Of a DNA stretch of 64,000 nucleotides, positions 15,502 to 25,452 are shown piece by piece. Where the stretch lies: contig NZ_CP015118.1 in assembly GCF_002116905.1 (NCBI RefSeq), positions 5,766,001 to 5,830,000 on the forward strand, given 5' to 3'. The stretch comes from Piscinibacter gummiphilus. GTDB taxonomy: Bacteria; Pseudomonadota; Gammaproteobacteria; Burkholderiales; Burkholderiaceae_C. The translations under genes and the position numbers were made by a program. Numbering within the stretch: position 1 is the first letter of the stretch; every line of letters starts with the position of its first letter. The notes under the pieces are model-generated. The model saw nothing but the letters and a program-made list of their open reading frames with translations, made no database searches and was not told the DNA's origin.

Positions 15502-17583
15502 TTACCCGGTCACCAGACGGATGCTGGGTTTCGACGGCGGTGCCGGGCGCCCGAGGCGCGCCTCGAAGGCGGGCACGTCGAGGGCCGGCGAGTACAGGAA
15601 CCCCTGGAACTCGTGGCAGCCCGCGTCGAGCAGGAACTGCCGCTGCGGCTCGGTCTCCACCCCCTCGGCGATCACGCGCAGCTGCATCGCCCGGGCCATC
15701 TGCACGATGGCGTTGACGATGGCCACGTCGCCGGTGTCCCCGGGCAGGCTGCGGATGAAGCTGCGGTCGATCTTCAGCCGGTCGATGGGGAACCGCTTCA
15801 GGTAGGCGAGCGACGAGTAGCCCGTGCCGAAGTCGTCGATGGACATCAGCACGCCCAGCTGGTCGAGCGCCTTGAGCCGGTGCAGCGCGTCCTCGGCGTC
15901 GTGGATCAGGATGGATTCGGTGAGTTCGAGTTCCAGCCGGTTCGGCGGCAGCCCCACGGCCGACAGCGTGGACGCCACGCGTTCGATGAAGTCGGCCTGC
16001 TGGAACTGCAGCGCCGACACGTTGATGGACACCGGGAAGTCCCACCCCGCCGCGCGCCACGCCGCCGCCTGGCGCACGGCCTGCGCGAGCACCCAATCGC
16101 CGATGGCGATGATGAAGCCGCTCTCCTCGGCGAGCGGGATGAACTCGGCCGGCGACACGTCGCCCAGCACGGGGTCGCGCCAGCGGATCAGCGCCTCGGC
16201 GCCGACGACGTCGCCGGTGGCGAGGTCGATCTGGGGCTGGTAGTGCAGGCGGAAATGACCGCTCACGAGCGCCTGGCGCATCGCGTGGTCGATGTGCATC
16301 TGCGAGCGCGGCGCGGTGTCGGCCTGCGCCTGGTGGAAGCGGAAGCTCGCGCGGCCCAGTTCCTTCACGCGGTGCATCGCGGCGTCGGCGCGGCGCATCA
16401 GCTCGTCGAGGTTGTCGCCGTCGTTGGGGCACAGCGCCACGCCGATGCTGCAGGTGACGGTGAACTCGACGGCGTCGAGCCGGAACGGGCGGGACATCGC
16501 CTCGATCACGCGGCGCGCCGTGGCCTCGGCGCCCTGCGCGTCGGCCTTGTGCACGAGCAGCACGAACTCGTCGCTGCCGAGGCGCGCGACCGTGTCGAGG
16601 CTGCGCAGGCAGCCCTTGATGCGGTCGGTCACCTCGAGCAGCACGCGGTCGCCGAAGCCGAGGCCGAAGGTGTCGTTGATGTGCTTGAAGCGGTCGAGGT
16701 TGACGACCATCAGCGCGAACGAATGGCCGTTGCGCTGGGCCATCGCCAGCGCGAACTCCACGCGGTCGGCCAGCAGCCGGCGGTTCGGCAGGCCGGTGAG
16801 CGGGTCGGTCTGGCTCAGCTCCTCGATGCGCTGGCTGGCGGCGAGCTTCTCGGTGATGTCCCGGAACGAGAACACCCGGCCGATGGGCTGGCCGCGGCTG
16901 CACTGCGGCAAGGTGACCCGTTCGATCACCTTGCCGGAATGCAGCGCGAACACGTCGCTCGTCTGGAGCAGCGTGGCGTCGCGGATGGCGGCGAGCCGCC
17001 GGTCGTAGTCGGTCACGTCGACGACGCTGCTGCGCATCCACGCCTGCACGGCGGCGTCGTCGCGCTGGGTCAGCAGGTCTTCCGACAGGTTCCACAACGC
17101 GGCGAAACGCCGGTTGAAGCCGCGGATGGAGCCGGCGAGGTCGGTGACGAGGATGCCGTCGGCCGTGGATTCGAGCGTGGCGCGCAGTTCCGAGAGCCGG
17201 TGCTCGAGTTCGTCCTGCGTGGCCTGGTGGGCGCTGCGGTCCTGGAACACCACCACGTAGACGGCCCGGCCATCGGACTCGACCCGGCTCACCCGGCGCA
17301 TGACCGGCACCACCGTGCCGTTGAAGCGGCGCACCAGCGACTCGGAGACGATGGCGTCCTGCCAGCCGTGGTCGACCCCCTCCCAGAACGCGAGGTCTTC
17401 CGGCGTGGCGCTGAGTTCGGCGGCCGTGCGCGCGTGCAGGGCCGAGGGTTCGATGCCGAAGAGCGTGCCGGCGGCGGCGTTGGCGGCGGTGATGCGGAGC
17501 GTGTCGCCGTCGACGAGCCACACCGCATCGAGGAAACCCTCGATGAGCGCGGACCACGCCTCGCGAACGGCCGGACCGGTCAT
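15502..17583 (-). CDS. PAS-GGDEF(GSDEF)-EAL c-di-GMP signalling protein
   Basis: A 693-residue cytosolic protein. Two PAS-like sensor regions (about residues 10-125 and 130-255) precede a GGDEF domain (about 265-430) and an EAL domain (about 440-685). The cyclase signature reads GSDEF near residue 336 with an intact RxxD inhibitory site (RSLD) five residues before it. The EAL domain keeps EALIRW near 461, the SINVSALQ Asn, DDFGTGYSS near 584 and the KIDRSF lysine, so phosphodiesterase activity is likely. The altered Gly makes cyclase activity uncertain; the domain may act as a GTP or c-di-GMP sensor. The start at 17583 overlaps the HD-GYP stop (ATGA), pointing to translational coupling. Confidence 0.92.
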   Translation of the reverse strand: MTGPAVREAWSALIEGFLDAVWLVDGDTLRITAANAAAGTLFGIEPSALHARTAAELSATPEDLAFWEGVDHGWQDAIVSESLVRRFNGTVVPVMRRVSRVESDGRAVYVVVFQDRSAHQATQDELEHRLSELRATLESTADGILVTDLAGSIRGFNRRFAALWNLSEDLLTQRDDAAVQAWMRSSVVDVTDYDRRLAAIRDATLLQTSDVFALHSGKVIERVTLPQCSRGQPIGRVFSFRDITEKLAASQRIEELSQTDPLTGLPNRRLLADRVEFALAMAQRNGHSFALMVVNLDRFKHINDTFGLGFGDRVLLEVTDRIKGCLRSLDTVARLGSDEFVLLVHKADAQGAEATARRVIEAMSRPFRLDAVEFTVTCSIGVALCPNDGDNLDELMRRADAAMHRVKELGRASFRFHQAQADTAPRSQMHIDHAMRQALVSGHFRLHYQPQIDLATGDVVGAEALIRWRDPVLGDVSPAEFIPLAEESGFIIAIGDWVLAQAVRQAAAWRAAGWDFPVSINVSALQFQQADFIERVASTLSAVGLPPNRLELELTESILIHDAEDALHRLKALDQLGVLMSIDDFGTGYSSLAYLKRFPIDRLKIDRSFIRSLPGDTGDVAIVNAIVQMARAMQLRVIAEGVETEPQRQFLLDAGCHEFQGFLYSPALDVPAFEARLGRPAPPSKPSIRLVTG

Positions 17584-18884
17584 GCCACCGGATCCTCGGT
17601 GGTGACGTTCGGTTCGAAGAAGTAGGAAACGCGCGGGCGGGGCGACAGGTAGGCGATGGCGTCCGGCGGCAGCGCCTGCGGCTTCAGGCTGCGTCGGATG
17701 CCCAGGCGCGAGTCGGCCTCGAGGTTGAGCAGCAGCGCGTCGTCGCGCGGCGTCCTGGGATCGTGGACCAGCACCGTGGGCTTGAGCGGGCGGGTGGAAT
17801 TGACCGACATCACCAGAGCATAGCGGTCGTCGGTGAGCTGCACCGTGGAGCCTGGCGGGTACACGCCCATCATGCGGATGAAGGCACCGAGGATGGCCGT
17901 GTCGTACCGGTTCTTGCCCTGGGCGAACAGCAGCGACAGCGCCTCGTGCGGCGTGAGGGCGCGCGACGGCACGTGCGGGTTGCACATGTTGTCGTAGCGG
18001 TTGACGAGGGAGACGATGCGTGCGGCCGTGGTCATGCGGTCGCTGTTGAGCTTGAGCGGGAAGCCGCTGCCGTCGGCGTGTTCGTGGTGCTGGGCGATGA
18101 CCAGCGTGGCGCCGGGCTGCAGGCCCATCTTGCGGGCGATGGTGACGCCGTGGGCCACGTGCTCCTGGTAGAACTGGGTCTCGGCGACGGTGAAGTGTTC
18201 CTCGCGATGGCGCACGCGCTCGGGCAGTTCGAGCTTGCCGATGTCGTGCATCAGCGCGCCCACGCCCACGTCCATCATCTCGTCCTGCGACAGGCCGAAG
18301 GTGCGGCCCATCAGCAGCGAGATCACCGCGACATTGACCGCGTGGTGGGAGGCCTTGTCACCTGCGGCCTCGGTCAGCAGCCGGATGCACATCTCCTGGT
18401 CGCCCACCATCTTGTCGACGAAGGCGCGCGACAGCGCCTCGGCGGTGGTGCGCGCCTCGTCGGGGCGGGTGAGGGCCGCCTCGGTGGCCTGGCGGCACGC
18501 CTTGGTGGCTTCGGCGAACTGGCGCTCGCACAGGGTCAGGCGCGACCGCGCGGCGGCCAGCGCCTCGCGGTGGCGGCGGGCCTCGGCGGCCTGCGGGGTC
18601 TCGACGGGGACGCCGATGCCCGAGCCCATCGCCGGGGCGTTGGCGGCCTCGGCGGCCTCCGCGACCACGACGGTCTCGGCTGCGGCGTCGGGATCGCTCT
18701 TGTCCGGGCTCCAGCGCACCCGGGCCTTGCCCAGGCCCCGGATGGTGGCGATCTGGTCGGCCGAGGAGATCTTGAAGCTGCTCAGCGGAAACGGATGCGC
18801 CATCCAGCCGACGTCGAGATGCACGAACATCCCCACGCGCAGCTTCTGTACCTCGATCAGCGATGTTGGCAAGGCGTCTTTCAT
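17580..18884 (-). CDS. DUF3391 - HD-GYP c-di-GMP phosphodiesterase
   Basis: A 434-residue protein. Residues 1-65 match DUF3391 (LRVGMFVHLDVGWMAHPFP). A helical linker rich in Ala and Arg spans 75-165. The HD-GYP domain holds MHDIGK near residue 213, HVAHG near 245, and HHEHADGSGFP near 265, where the usual GYP Tyr is Phe. The HD metal ligands look complete, so it likely hydrolyses c-di-GMP to GMP. It overlaps the EAL gene by 4 nt; two different phosphodiesterase classes would be made from one mRNA. AAGGAGG lies 16 nt before the ATG, further than usual. Confidence 0.92.
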   Translation of the reverse strand: MKDALPTSLIEVQKLRVGMFVHLDVGWMAHPFPLSSFKISSADQIATIRGLGKARVRWSPDKSDPDAAAETVVVAEAAEAANAPAMGSGIGVPVETPQAAEARRHREALAAARSRLTLCERQFAEATKACRQATEAALTRPDEARTTAEALSRAFVDKMVGDQEMCIRLLTEAAGDKASHHAVNVAVISLLMGRTFGLSQDEMMDVGVGALMHDIGKLELPERVRHREEHFTVAETQFYQEHVAHGVTIARKMGLQPGATLVIAQHHEHADGSGFPLKLNSDRMTTAARIVSLVNRYDNMCNPHVPSRALTPHEALSLLFAQGKNRYDTAILGAFIRMMGVYPPGSTVQLTDDRYALVMSVNSTRPLKPTVLVHDPRTPRDDALLLNLEADSRLGIRRSLKPQALPPDAIAYLSPRPRVSYFFEPNVTTEDPVA

Positions 18885-19295
18885 ACCGTGAACCGCGTGG
18901 CCTCCTTGAGCGAAGGCTTGGCTGGTAAGGCGTTTTCGGCGGTCACTCCCCGAGACTTGAGGTTAAGCCGGGGACGGAACGGACGCACCTGACACAACTG
19001 ACAGGGAGAGCGGTCTGGAATCGGAACTGCAGCACGGTTGGGTGCATCTTTTCGCATCATGGGATCGGGAGCCGGCCGGAATTTGCATTGCGCGCGAGGC
19101 TTTGTCCAGTAGGGCTTGTTCTCCTGACCGCACACCGGTGACAGAGTTGGCGTTTCACCCGACTTAAACTCGGAGCATCCGACAACACCCTCCGGCCCGA
19201 GCCTCGCCCAGAAGGCGCCGCCCCCGCCGATTCCGCCAGCCGCTGCCCGGGCCCGCCCCGGCCCCGCTGTCCTTGTTTCCATTCAGGAGAATTCC
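18885..19295. promoter_or_regulatory. Intergenic region between divergent HD-GYP and pcaF genes
   Basis: These 411 bp hold no convincing gene. They must carry promoters for both genes. The pcaF side has the ribosome site AGGAGA at 19285-19290. I could not pick a confident -35/-10 pair on either strand. The stretch 19040-19190 is less GC-rich than its flanks and is the likeliest promoter zone. Confidence 0.4.
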
Positions 19296-20498
<1,203 letters not shown>

Positions 20499-20518
20499 TC
20501 GTTCGCTGATCGCCAATG

Positions 20519-20549
20519 AAAAGAGCGCCCCGCGGGGCGCTCTTTCTTT
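20519..20549. terminator. Bidirectional intrinsic terminator (pcaF / large lipoprotein)
   Basis: AAGAGCGCCCC and GGGGCGCTCTT form an 11-bp perfect stem with a CG turn at 20521-20544. T-rich sequence follows on the plus strand (TCTTT) and on the minus strand (TTCATT), so it can serve both convergent genes. Confidence 0.85.
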
Positions 20550-20569
20550 GGGCTGGCTGACCGCCGGGG

Positions 20570-23500
20570 TCAGCGGTTCAGGGTGTCCTGCATGACCTTG
20601 AAGAAGTCCGCCGGGTAGACCATCTCGTAGCCGTAGAAGCCGTACGACTGGGTGTTGGCGCCGACCTTCATGGCGTTCAGTTCGTCGTAGCGGCGGGTGG
20701 CGATGGTGGCCCACTTCGGTTGCGAGGTGTACCAGCTGCTGTTGACCAGGCGGCCGGCGGCCTTCTCCTGCTTGTAGAGGCGGTCGAGGTAGGCCAGCGG
20801 GTAGATGATGTGCGTGTCGCCGCCGCTGTACGTGCGGGTGGTCTCCGAGTACACGAACCACTGCTTCGTGTCGTCGTAGCCGTACTTCACGATGTAGTCC
20901 ATGCCCTGCAGCATCATGTCGACGATCTGCGTGCGGTCCAGGCCCGAGCCCTTGCCCGCGGCGGTGAACAGCTGGTCGGCTTCGTAGAACTTGATGATGT
21001 TGCCGAGAAACGCGCCGGCCATCCACGGGTTCGTGCCCGTGGCGTTGTAGCCGAGGTTGTTGTCCATCTTCGTCATCGTCCAGTACCCCGTGCCGGCGGC
21101 CGCGTTGTTCTGGTTGATCACGTTGTTCGAGATCACGTTCGTCGCCGCGTTGTAGCCGATGTGGTTGGCCGGCGTGCGGAACCACTGGTTCAGGTAGTCG
21201 ACGAGGCCGCCGGCCACGTCCTTGTGGTACGTGGCGTCGCCGGTGGCGCGCACCCACTCGTTCATCACGTACAGCGGCCAGCCGTAGTCGCGCTCGGCTT
21301 CGCGGTACTTGTCGGCCATCGCGAACGGCCGCTTGAAGAACTGCGGCGACACGGCCTTCCACCACATGGCCACTTCCTCGAGCACGTCCTTCGAGCGCTT
21401 GTCGCCGGTGAGCAGCCAGCTGTCGCTCATGCCGCTCACGTGGGCGTGGCCCCAGTGCATGTTGCGCACCTGGTGGTCGATGTTCTCGTGGGAGATCGCA
21501 TGGATCTCGCCGGCCGGCGTGGTGCCGTCCCAGTAGCCCGACCGCGGGCCGTGCGAGACGTCGATGTCGCGGAAGTGGTTCGTGGCGATCTCGGCGATGC
21601 CGTACCAGCGCTGGTCGCCCGTGCGCAGGAACTGGGTGAAGAAGTTGTTCGCGCCGACGTGCGTGTCGTTGTAGAAGCTCGGGATCTTCACGTTGTTCAC
21701 GACGTTCCAGCCCGCGCGCAGGCGGTCGCCGTAGTCGCGCCAGCCGAACATCGTGGCGTTGCCGTCGGTCTTCTCGACGCTGCGCTCGTAGATGTCCTGC
21801 ATCAGGTAGGCGTTGTAGCCGGTGGCGCCCGTGGTGGACGCGCCGACGTTCAGGTCGCCGAACACGCCGGAGGCCGCGTACCACGCCGGGGTGGACATCA
21901 GCTCGAGGCGGTGGCGCTGGAAGCTTTCGTTCAGCGCGACGAGGTCGGTCGTGCCGGCCTTGGCCTCGTCGATGGCCAGGCGCAGCTGGTAGGTCTTCGC
22001 GCCACCCGGGCGAGCGAAGTACAGCGTGTTCGCGCGGAGGTACTCGGTAGCGGTGGGGGCCGGCGCGGTGGTCTGCGCGGTGGCGCCCACGGAACGGGCC
22101 GGGAACAGCGACGCGGTGATCGTCTTCGTGGTGGTGTTGACGCTCAGCTCGTTCGGGAACTGCTGCCAGAAGTCCTTCACCATCACGCCGATGTGCGCAT
22201 TGCCGCCGTCGACGGCCATCCAGCCCGGGGCCTTGGCGCCCGTGCCGGCGCCGGTGTAGCTGAAGGTGTGGCCGTTGTCGACGCCGTCGACGTAGTTGAA
22301 CTTGCCGCCCTGCGCGATGTAGGTCTCGCCGGCGGCCGTGCCGCCGTAGGCCGCGCCGTTCTCGCCGCCGAAGCGGTACTCGGCCGACGTCGCGACGTAG
22401 TTCCAGCGCAGGCCCAGCGCCTTCGCGGCGAACGCGAACGTGGTGGGCACGACCTGGACGTTGTCTTCCTTGCGGTCGTCGATGATCGTCGCCTCGACGT
22501 CGATCTTGTCCGAGCCCTGGCTGGCGTAGTAGCGCACCAGGTACTTGATCGGGTTCGAGCCGCCGGAGGCCGTCAGCGTGCCGGTGGCCTTCACCACGGC
22601 GCGCAGCGGGCCGCTCTCCTCGACCGTCACGACGGCGTCGCCGGCAGCGGACGCCGTGTATTCGAGGTTGTCCTTCGCGTTGACGAGGAAGAACTCGCCG
22701 CCGTCGATGACCGGGTTGTAGACGGTGCCGCTCTTGCGCGAGACCTTGTTGACCACGCCCTTCGTGGTCACGGCGAACTGCACGAGGCCGGTGTCCACGG
22801 TCAGGCCGGTGCTGCCGGTGCCGGTGACGCTCACCGGGGTGGCCAGCGAGGCGCGGGACACGTTCGGGCCGTAGGCGACGCGGTAGTCGGCCTGCGAGCC
22901 GAGGCTCGCGACGATCTGGGTCAGCGCGACCTTGACGGAACCGTCGGGCCAGTAGACCAGCGCGTCGAACTGCGCAGGCACTTCGGTGCCGGCCGTGGTC
23001 TCGAGGCGCAGCTTCGCGATGCTGCTGACGGCGCCGACCGGGAACGGCACGCCGGTGCGCACCGGAACACGCGCCGCGGCGGGGCCGGAGGCCAGCGTCA
23101 GGGGCACGTACTGCGTGCCGGTGACGGTCGCCGGCACGAAGTCGGCCTGGACGACCTGGGACGAGCTCAGCGTGACCTTGCAGGACGCGGTACCGGAGCA
23201 GCCGCCGCCGGTCCAGCCCGAGAACGTGTAGCCCGAGCCGGCGGTGGCGGTCAGTTCGACGGCCGTGCCGGTGGCGAACGACGCGGAGCAGGTGCCGCCG
23301 CAGGAGATGCCTGCGGGGGCGGAGGTGATGGTGCCCGACCCGGTGCGGGTCAGCGTCAGGACCGGCGTGGTGGAGCCCGAACCGGAACCGGTGCCCGAGC
23401 CGCTGCCGGACCCCGAACCCGAACCCGAGCCGGAGCCCGTGTTGGAACCGGTGTCGGTGCCGCCGGAGCCCGAACCGGCCGTGCCGTTCGACGGCGTGGT

Positions 23501-23590
23501 GGTGCCGGTTTCCTCAGCCCCCTTGCTGCCGCCGCAGGCGGACAGGACCGCCACCGCCAGCAGGGCGGACCAAAAACGCGCGTTCTTCAT
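20570..23590 (-). CDS. Large lipoprotein with YetA / exo-rhamnogalacturonan-lyase-like architecture
   Basis: A 1006-residue exported protein. MKNARFWSALLAVAVLSAC is a lipoprotein signal with lipobox LSAC. Residues 25-75 are a low-complexity Gly/Ser/Thr linker, followed by an InlB-type repeat domain of about 75 residues containing paired Cys. From about residue 150 the layout resembles PcRGLX/YetA-like proteins: an N-terminal barrel (VPVRTGVPFPVGAVSS), a central beta-sandwich, and from about 580 an alpha/alpha toroid with conserved WYGIAE, HGPRSGYWDG and HWGHAHVSGMSDSW stretches. Relatives include pectin-degrading exo-lyases, so polysaccharide cleavage at the cell surface is likely but the substrate is unproven. 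I start at 23590 (lipoprotein signal, GGAGAA nearby), not the ATG 30 nt earlier. Confidence 0.78.
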   Translation of the reverse strand: MKNARFWSALLAVAVLSACGGSKGAEETGTTTPSNGTAGSGSGGTDTGSNTGSGSGSGSGSGSGSGTGSGSGSTTPVLTLTRTGSGTITSAPAGISCGGTCSASFATGTAVELTATAGSGYTFSGWTGGGCSGTASCKVTLSSSQVVQADFVPATVTGTQYVPLTLASGPAAARVPVRTGVPFPVGAVSSIAKLRLETTAGTEVPAQFDALVYWPDGSVKVALTQIVASLGSQADYRVAYGPNVSRASLATPVSVTGTGSTGLTVDTGLVQFAVTTKGVVNKVSRKSGTVYNPVIDGGEFFLVNAKDNLEYTASAAGDAVVTVEESGPLRAVVKATGTLTASGGSNPIKYLVRYYASQGSDKIDVEATIIDDRKEDNVQVVPTTFAFAAKALGLRWNYVATSAEYRFGGENGAAYGGTAAGETYIAQGGKFNYVDGVDNGHTFSYTGAGTGAKAPGWMAVDGGNAHIGVMVKDFWQQFPNELSVNTTTKTITASLFPARSVGATAQTTAPAPTATEYLRANTLYFARPGGAKTYQLRLAIDEAKAGTTDLVALNESFQRHRLELMSTPAWYAASGVFGDLNVGASTTGATGYNAYLMQDIYERSVEKTDGNATMFGWRDYGDRLRAGWNVVNNVKIPSFYNDTHVGANNFFTQFLRTGDQRWYGIAEIATNHFRDIDVSHGPRSGYWDGTTPAGEIHAISHENIDHQVRNMHWGHAHVSGMSDSWLLTGDKRSKDVLEEVAMWWKAVSPQFFKRPFAMADKYREAERDYGWPLYVMNEWVRATGDATYHKDVAGGLVDYLNQWFRTPANHIGYNAATNVISNNVINQNNAAAGTGYWTMTKMDNNLGYNATGTNPWMAGAFLGNIIKFYEADQLFTAAGKGSGLDRTQIVDMMLQGMDYIVKYGYDDTKQWFVYSETTRTYSGGDTHIIYPLAYLDRLYKQEKAAGRLVNSSWYTSQPKWATIATRRYDELNAMKVGANTQSYGFYGYEMVYPADFFKVMQDTLNR
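23360..23465 (-). repeat. Hexanucleotide-type coding repeat in the lipoprotein linker
   Basis: Imperfect tandem copies of CCGGAA/CCCGAA/CCGGAG-like hexamers encode the Gly-Ser/Gly-Thr linker. The unit length keeps the reading frame, so copy-number change would alter linker length, not break the gene. Confidence 0.7.
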
Positions 23591-23994
23591 CTGGAATTTC
23601 TCCCTGTCCGTGGCGGCCACACCATGGGGCCGCTCGCGGTTTCCCCATCCGGTTTCTCGGCATTCTCAGGAGGGCCTTGATACCCAACCCGTGTGAATCC
23701 GTGACCGGATGTACTTCGTTTTACTGCTGAGGCGCACACTGCTTCGGCGGGGCCGTGGCAGTCGTGCGGTGGAGTTTGAGTGATTGCGCCGGGGCGCAAC
23801 ACAAAAGATGCAATTTGTCACCGGCGTTCGCCGATGGAACGCGCATTTTTCCACTGTTTTTGGATGGCGGCGGTAAAAGTGACAAAATTTGACATGTTGC
23901 CAGGACGAGGCACGCGGTCACAACCGTGTCGGGCCCGACACGGTCCACGCCGCGATGGCCCTATGCTCCGGCCCTCGTCCCCCTTGGAGATCCC
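23591..23994. promoter_or_regulatory. AT-richer divergent region upstream of the large lipoprotein and the ABM gene
   Basis: No gene is seen in these 404 bp. From about 23700 to 23905 the base composition drops well below its surroundings. It holds TGACAAAATTTGACA at 23879-23893 with a CAAAATTTG near-palindrome, and ACAAAAGATGCAATTTGT at 23801-23818 with inverted ACAAA/TTTGT ends. Both look like operator sites. TATGCT at 23962-23967 may be a -10 for the plus-strand gene; GGAGA precedes its ATG. Confidence 0.4.
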
Positions 23995-24297
23995 ATGATT
24001 CTTGAGTTTGCCGACATCCGCATCCAGCCCGGCCAGAACGCCGCCTTCGACGAAGCCATCCAGCGCGGGGTCGAGACCGTGATCGCGAAGTCGCCCGGCT
24101 TCCGCGGCTACAAGGTCAACCGCGGCATCGAGTCGCCCGAGCGCTACCTGCTGATGATCTACTGGGAGACGCTGGACAACCACATGAAGGACTTCCGCGA
24201 AGGCCCGCTGTTCCCGCAGTGGCGCGCCATCGTGGGCCCGTTCTTCGCGGCGCCGCCCGTGGTCGAGCACTTCGACCTGGTCGCCCGTTCGACCTGA
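23995..24297 (+). CDS. Antibiotic biosynthesis monooxygenase (ABM) domain protein
   Basis: A 100-residue single-domain protein of the dimeric ferredoxin-like fold. The pattern ILEFADIRIQPGQNAAFDEA, followed by SPGFRGYKVNRGIE and YLLMIYWETLDNHMKDFR, is standard for ABM/YgiN-like proteins. Members include quinol monooxygenases and haem-handling enzymes; many are uncharacterised. ATG at 23995 has GGAGA 6 nt upstream; the frame is open further upstream without homology. The stop is adjacent to the convergent AEC carrier stop. Confidence 0.82.
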   Translation: MILEFADIRIQPGQNAAFDEAIQRGVETVIAKSPGFRGYKVNRGIESPERYLLMIYWETLDNHMKDFREGPLFPQWRAIVGPFFAAPPVVEHFDLVARST

Positions 24298-25275
24298 TCA
24301 GCGGATCAGGCTCAGCACCCAGAGCCACAGCGGCGCGCTGGCGGCGAACAGGATCGTCGAGACCACGGTGGTCGCCGTGGCCTCGGCCTCCAGCGTCCGG
24401 TAGCGCTGCGAGAAGATCAGCGCGTTGTTGCCCACCGGCAGCGCGCCGGCCATCACCACCACCGCGAGCGGCAGGCCGGTGAGGCCGAACCCCCAGTGGC
24501 CCACCACCAGCACGGCCAGCGGCAGCACCAGCAGCTTCAGCGCCGACAGCCACAGGGCCCCGCGCAAGGCGCCCTTGAGCCCGTAGTAGGCGAGCGACAT
24601 CCCGATCAGCACGAGGCACAGCGGCACCACGGCCTGGCCGAGCTGCAGCAGGGTCTCGTCGACGAGGCCCGGCAGCGGCAGGCCGAGCACGTTCCAGGCG
24701 AACCCGGCCAGGATCGGCAGCACGACGGGGTGGATCACGGTGTTGCGGGCGGTGGTCAGCAGCATGCGCCCGACGTGGGTGTCGCCGCCGCCCTGGCGCA
24801 CGCGGTCGCGCGCGAGGTCCATCTCGACGAAGGCCGTGAGCATGGTCAGCAGCGTGAGCGCATGCAGGCTCACCAGGGCCACGTGGATCGACAGCCCCGC
24901 CTCGCCGAACATCGCGGCGGCCATCGGGATGCCCATCTGCACGGTGTTGCCGAAGCAGGCGCTGATGGACCGCACGCTGGGCCCGGCCACCGGCTCGCCC
25001 GGCTGCAGGCGCCAGCGCAGCACCGCGTACACCCCGATCATCAGGGCCACCACCGGCACGAAGAAGGCGATCAGCGTGCCCCACGGCATCGCGCCGATGT
25101 CGAGCCGGGTGGTGGTGCGGAACAGCAGCGCCGGGACGAAGATATAGAACGCCGCATTGCCGAGCGTGCGCGCCGGATCGTTGTCACCCAGCCACCGCGC
25201 CCGGCCGACCACGTACCCGAGCGCGATCACACACAGGATCGCGACGAGCTTGAGCAGGACGGGGCCGAGGAGCAT
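24298..25275 (-). CDS. AEC family (auxin efflux carrier-like) transporter
   Basis: A 325-residue inner-membrane carrier with about ten hydrophobic segments. Conserved features are the opening LLKLVAILCVIALGYVVGR, the NAAFYIFVPALLFR stretch, the ACFGNTVQMGIP motif near residue 105 (Asn-rich family signature) and VGNNALIFSQRY near the C-terminus. AEC members export or import organic anions such as malate or malonate. No substrate hint comes from neighbours. ATG at 25275 begins directly at the first segment, unlike a longer start at 25344. Confidence 0.88.
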   Translation of the reverse strand: MLLGPVLLKLVAILCVIALGYVVGRARWLGDNDPARTLGNAAFYIFVPALLFRTTTRLDIGAMPWGTLIAFFVPVVALMIGVYAVLRWRLQPGEPVAGPSVRSISACFGNTVQMGIPMAAAMFGEAGLSIHVALVSLHALTLLTMLTAFVEMDLARDRVRQGGGDTHVGRMLLTTARNTVIHPVVLPILAGFAWNVLGLPLPGLVDETLLQLGQAVVPLCLVLIGMSLAYYGLKGALRGALWLSALKLLVLPLAVLVVGHWGFGLTGLPLAVVVMAGALPVGNNALIFSQRYRTLEAEATATTVVSTILFAASAPLWLWVLSLIR

Positions 25276-25349
25276 GGGGCCACGAGTATCCGTGGAAACC
25301 CGCAGCGGCGCGTTGCGTCTTCTACGTAGAACCGCCCCCGCCACACACC

Positions 25350-25439
25350 GTCATCCCGGCACAGGCCGGGACCTCGGGCGGTGGCTCACCGAGTGGCGCA
25401 TGAAGGCACCCCCAGGGTCCCGGCCTGCGCCGGGATGAC
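25350..25439. repeat. REP-like inverted repeat element (copy 2)
   Basis: GTCATCCCGGCACAGGCCGG on the left (25350 onward) and its near-perfect reverse complement on the right (25416-25439) enclose about 42 bp. Same family as 7114-7193, with a different hairpin core (ACA/CTG). It lies between two minus-strand genes. Confidence 0.8.
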
Positions 25440-25452
25440 GTGCGCGGGGGCG

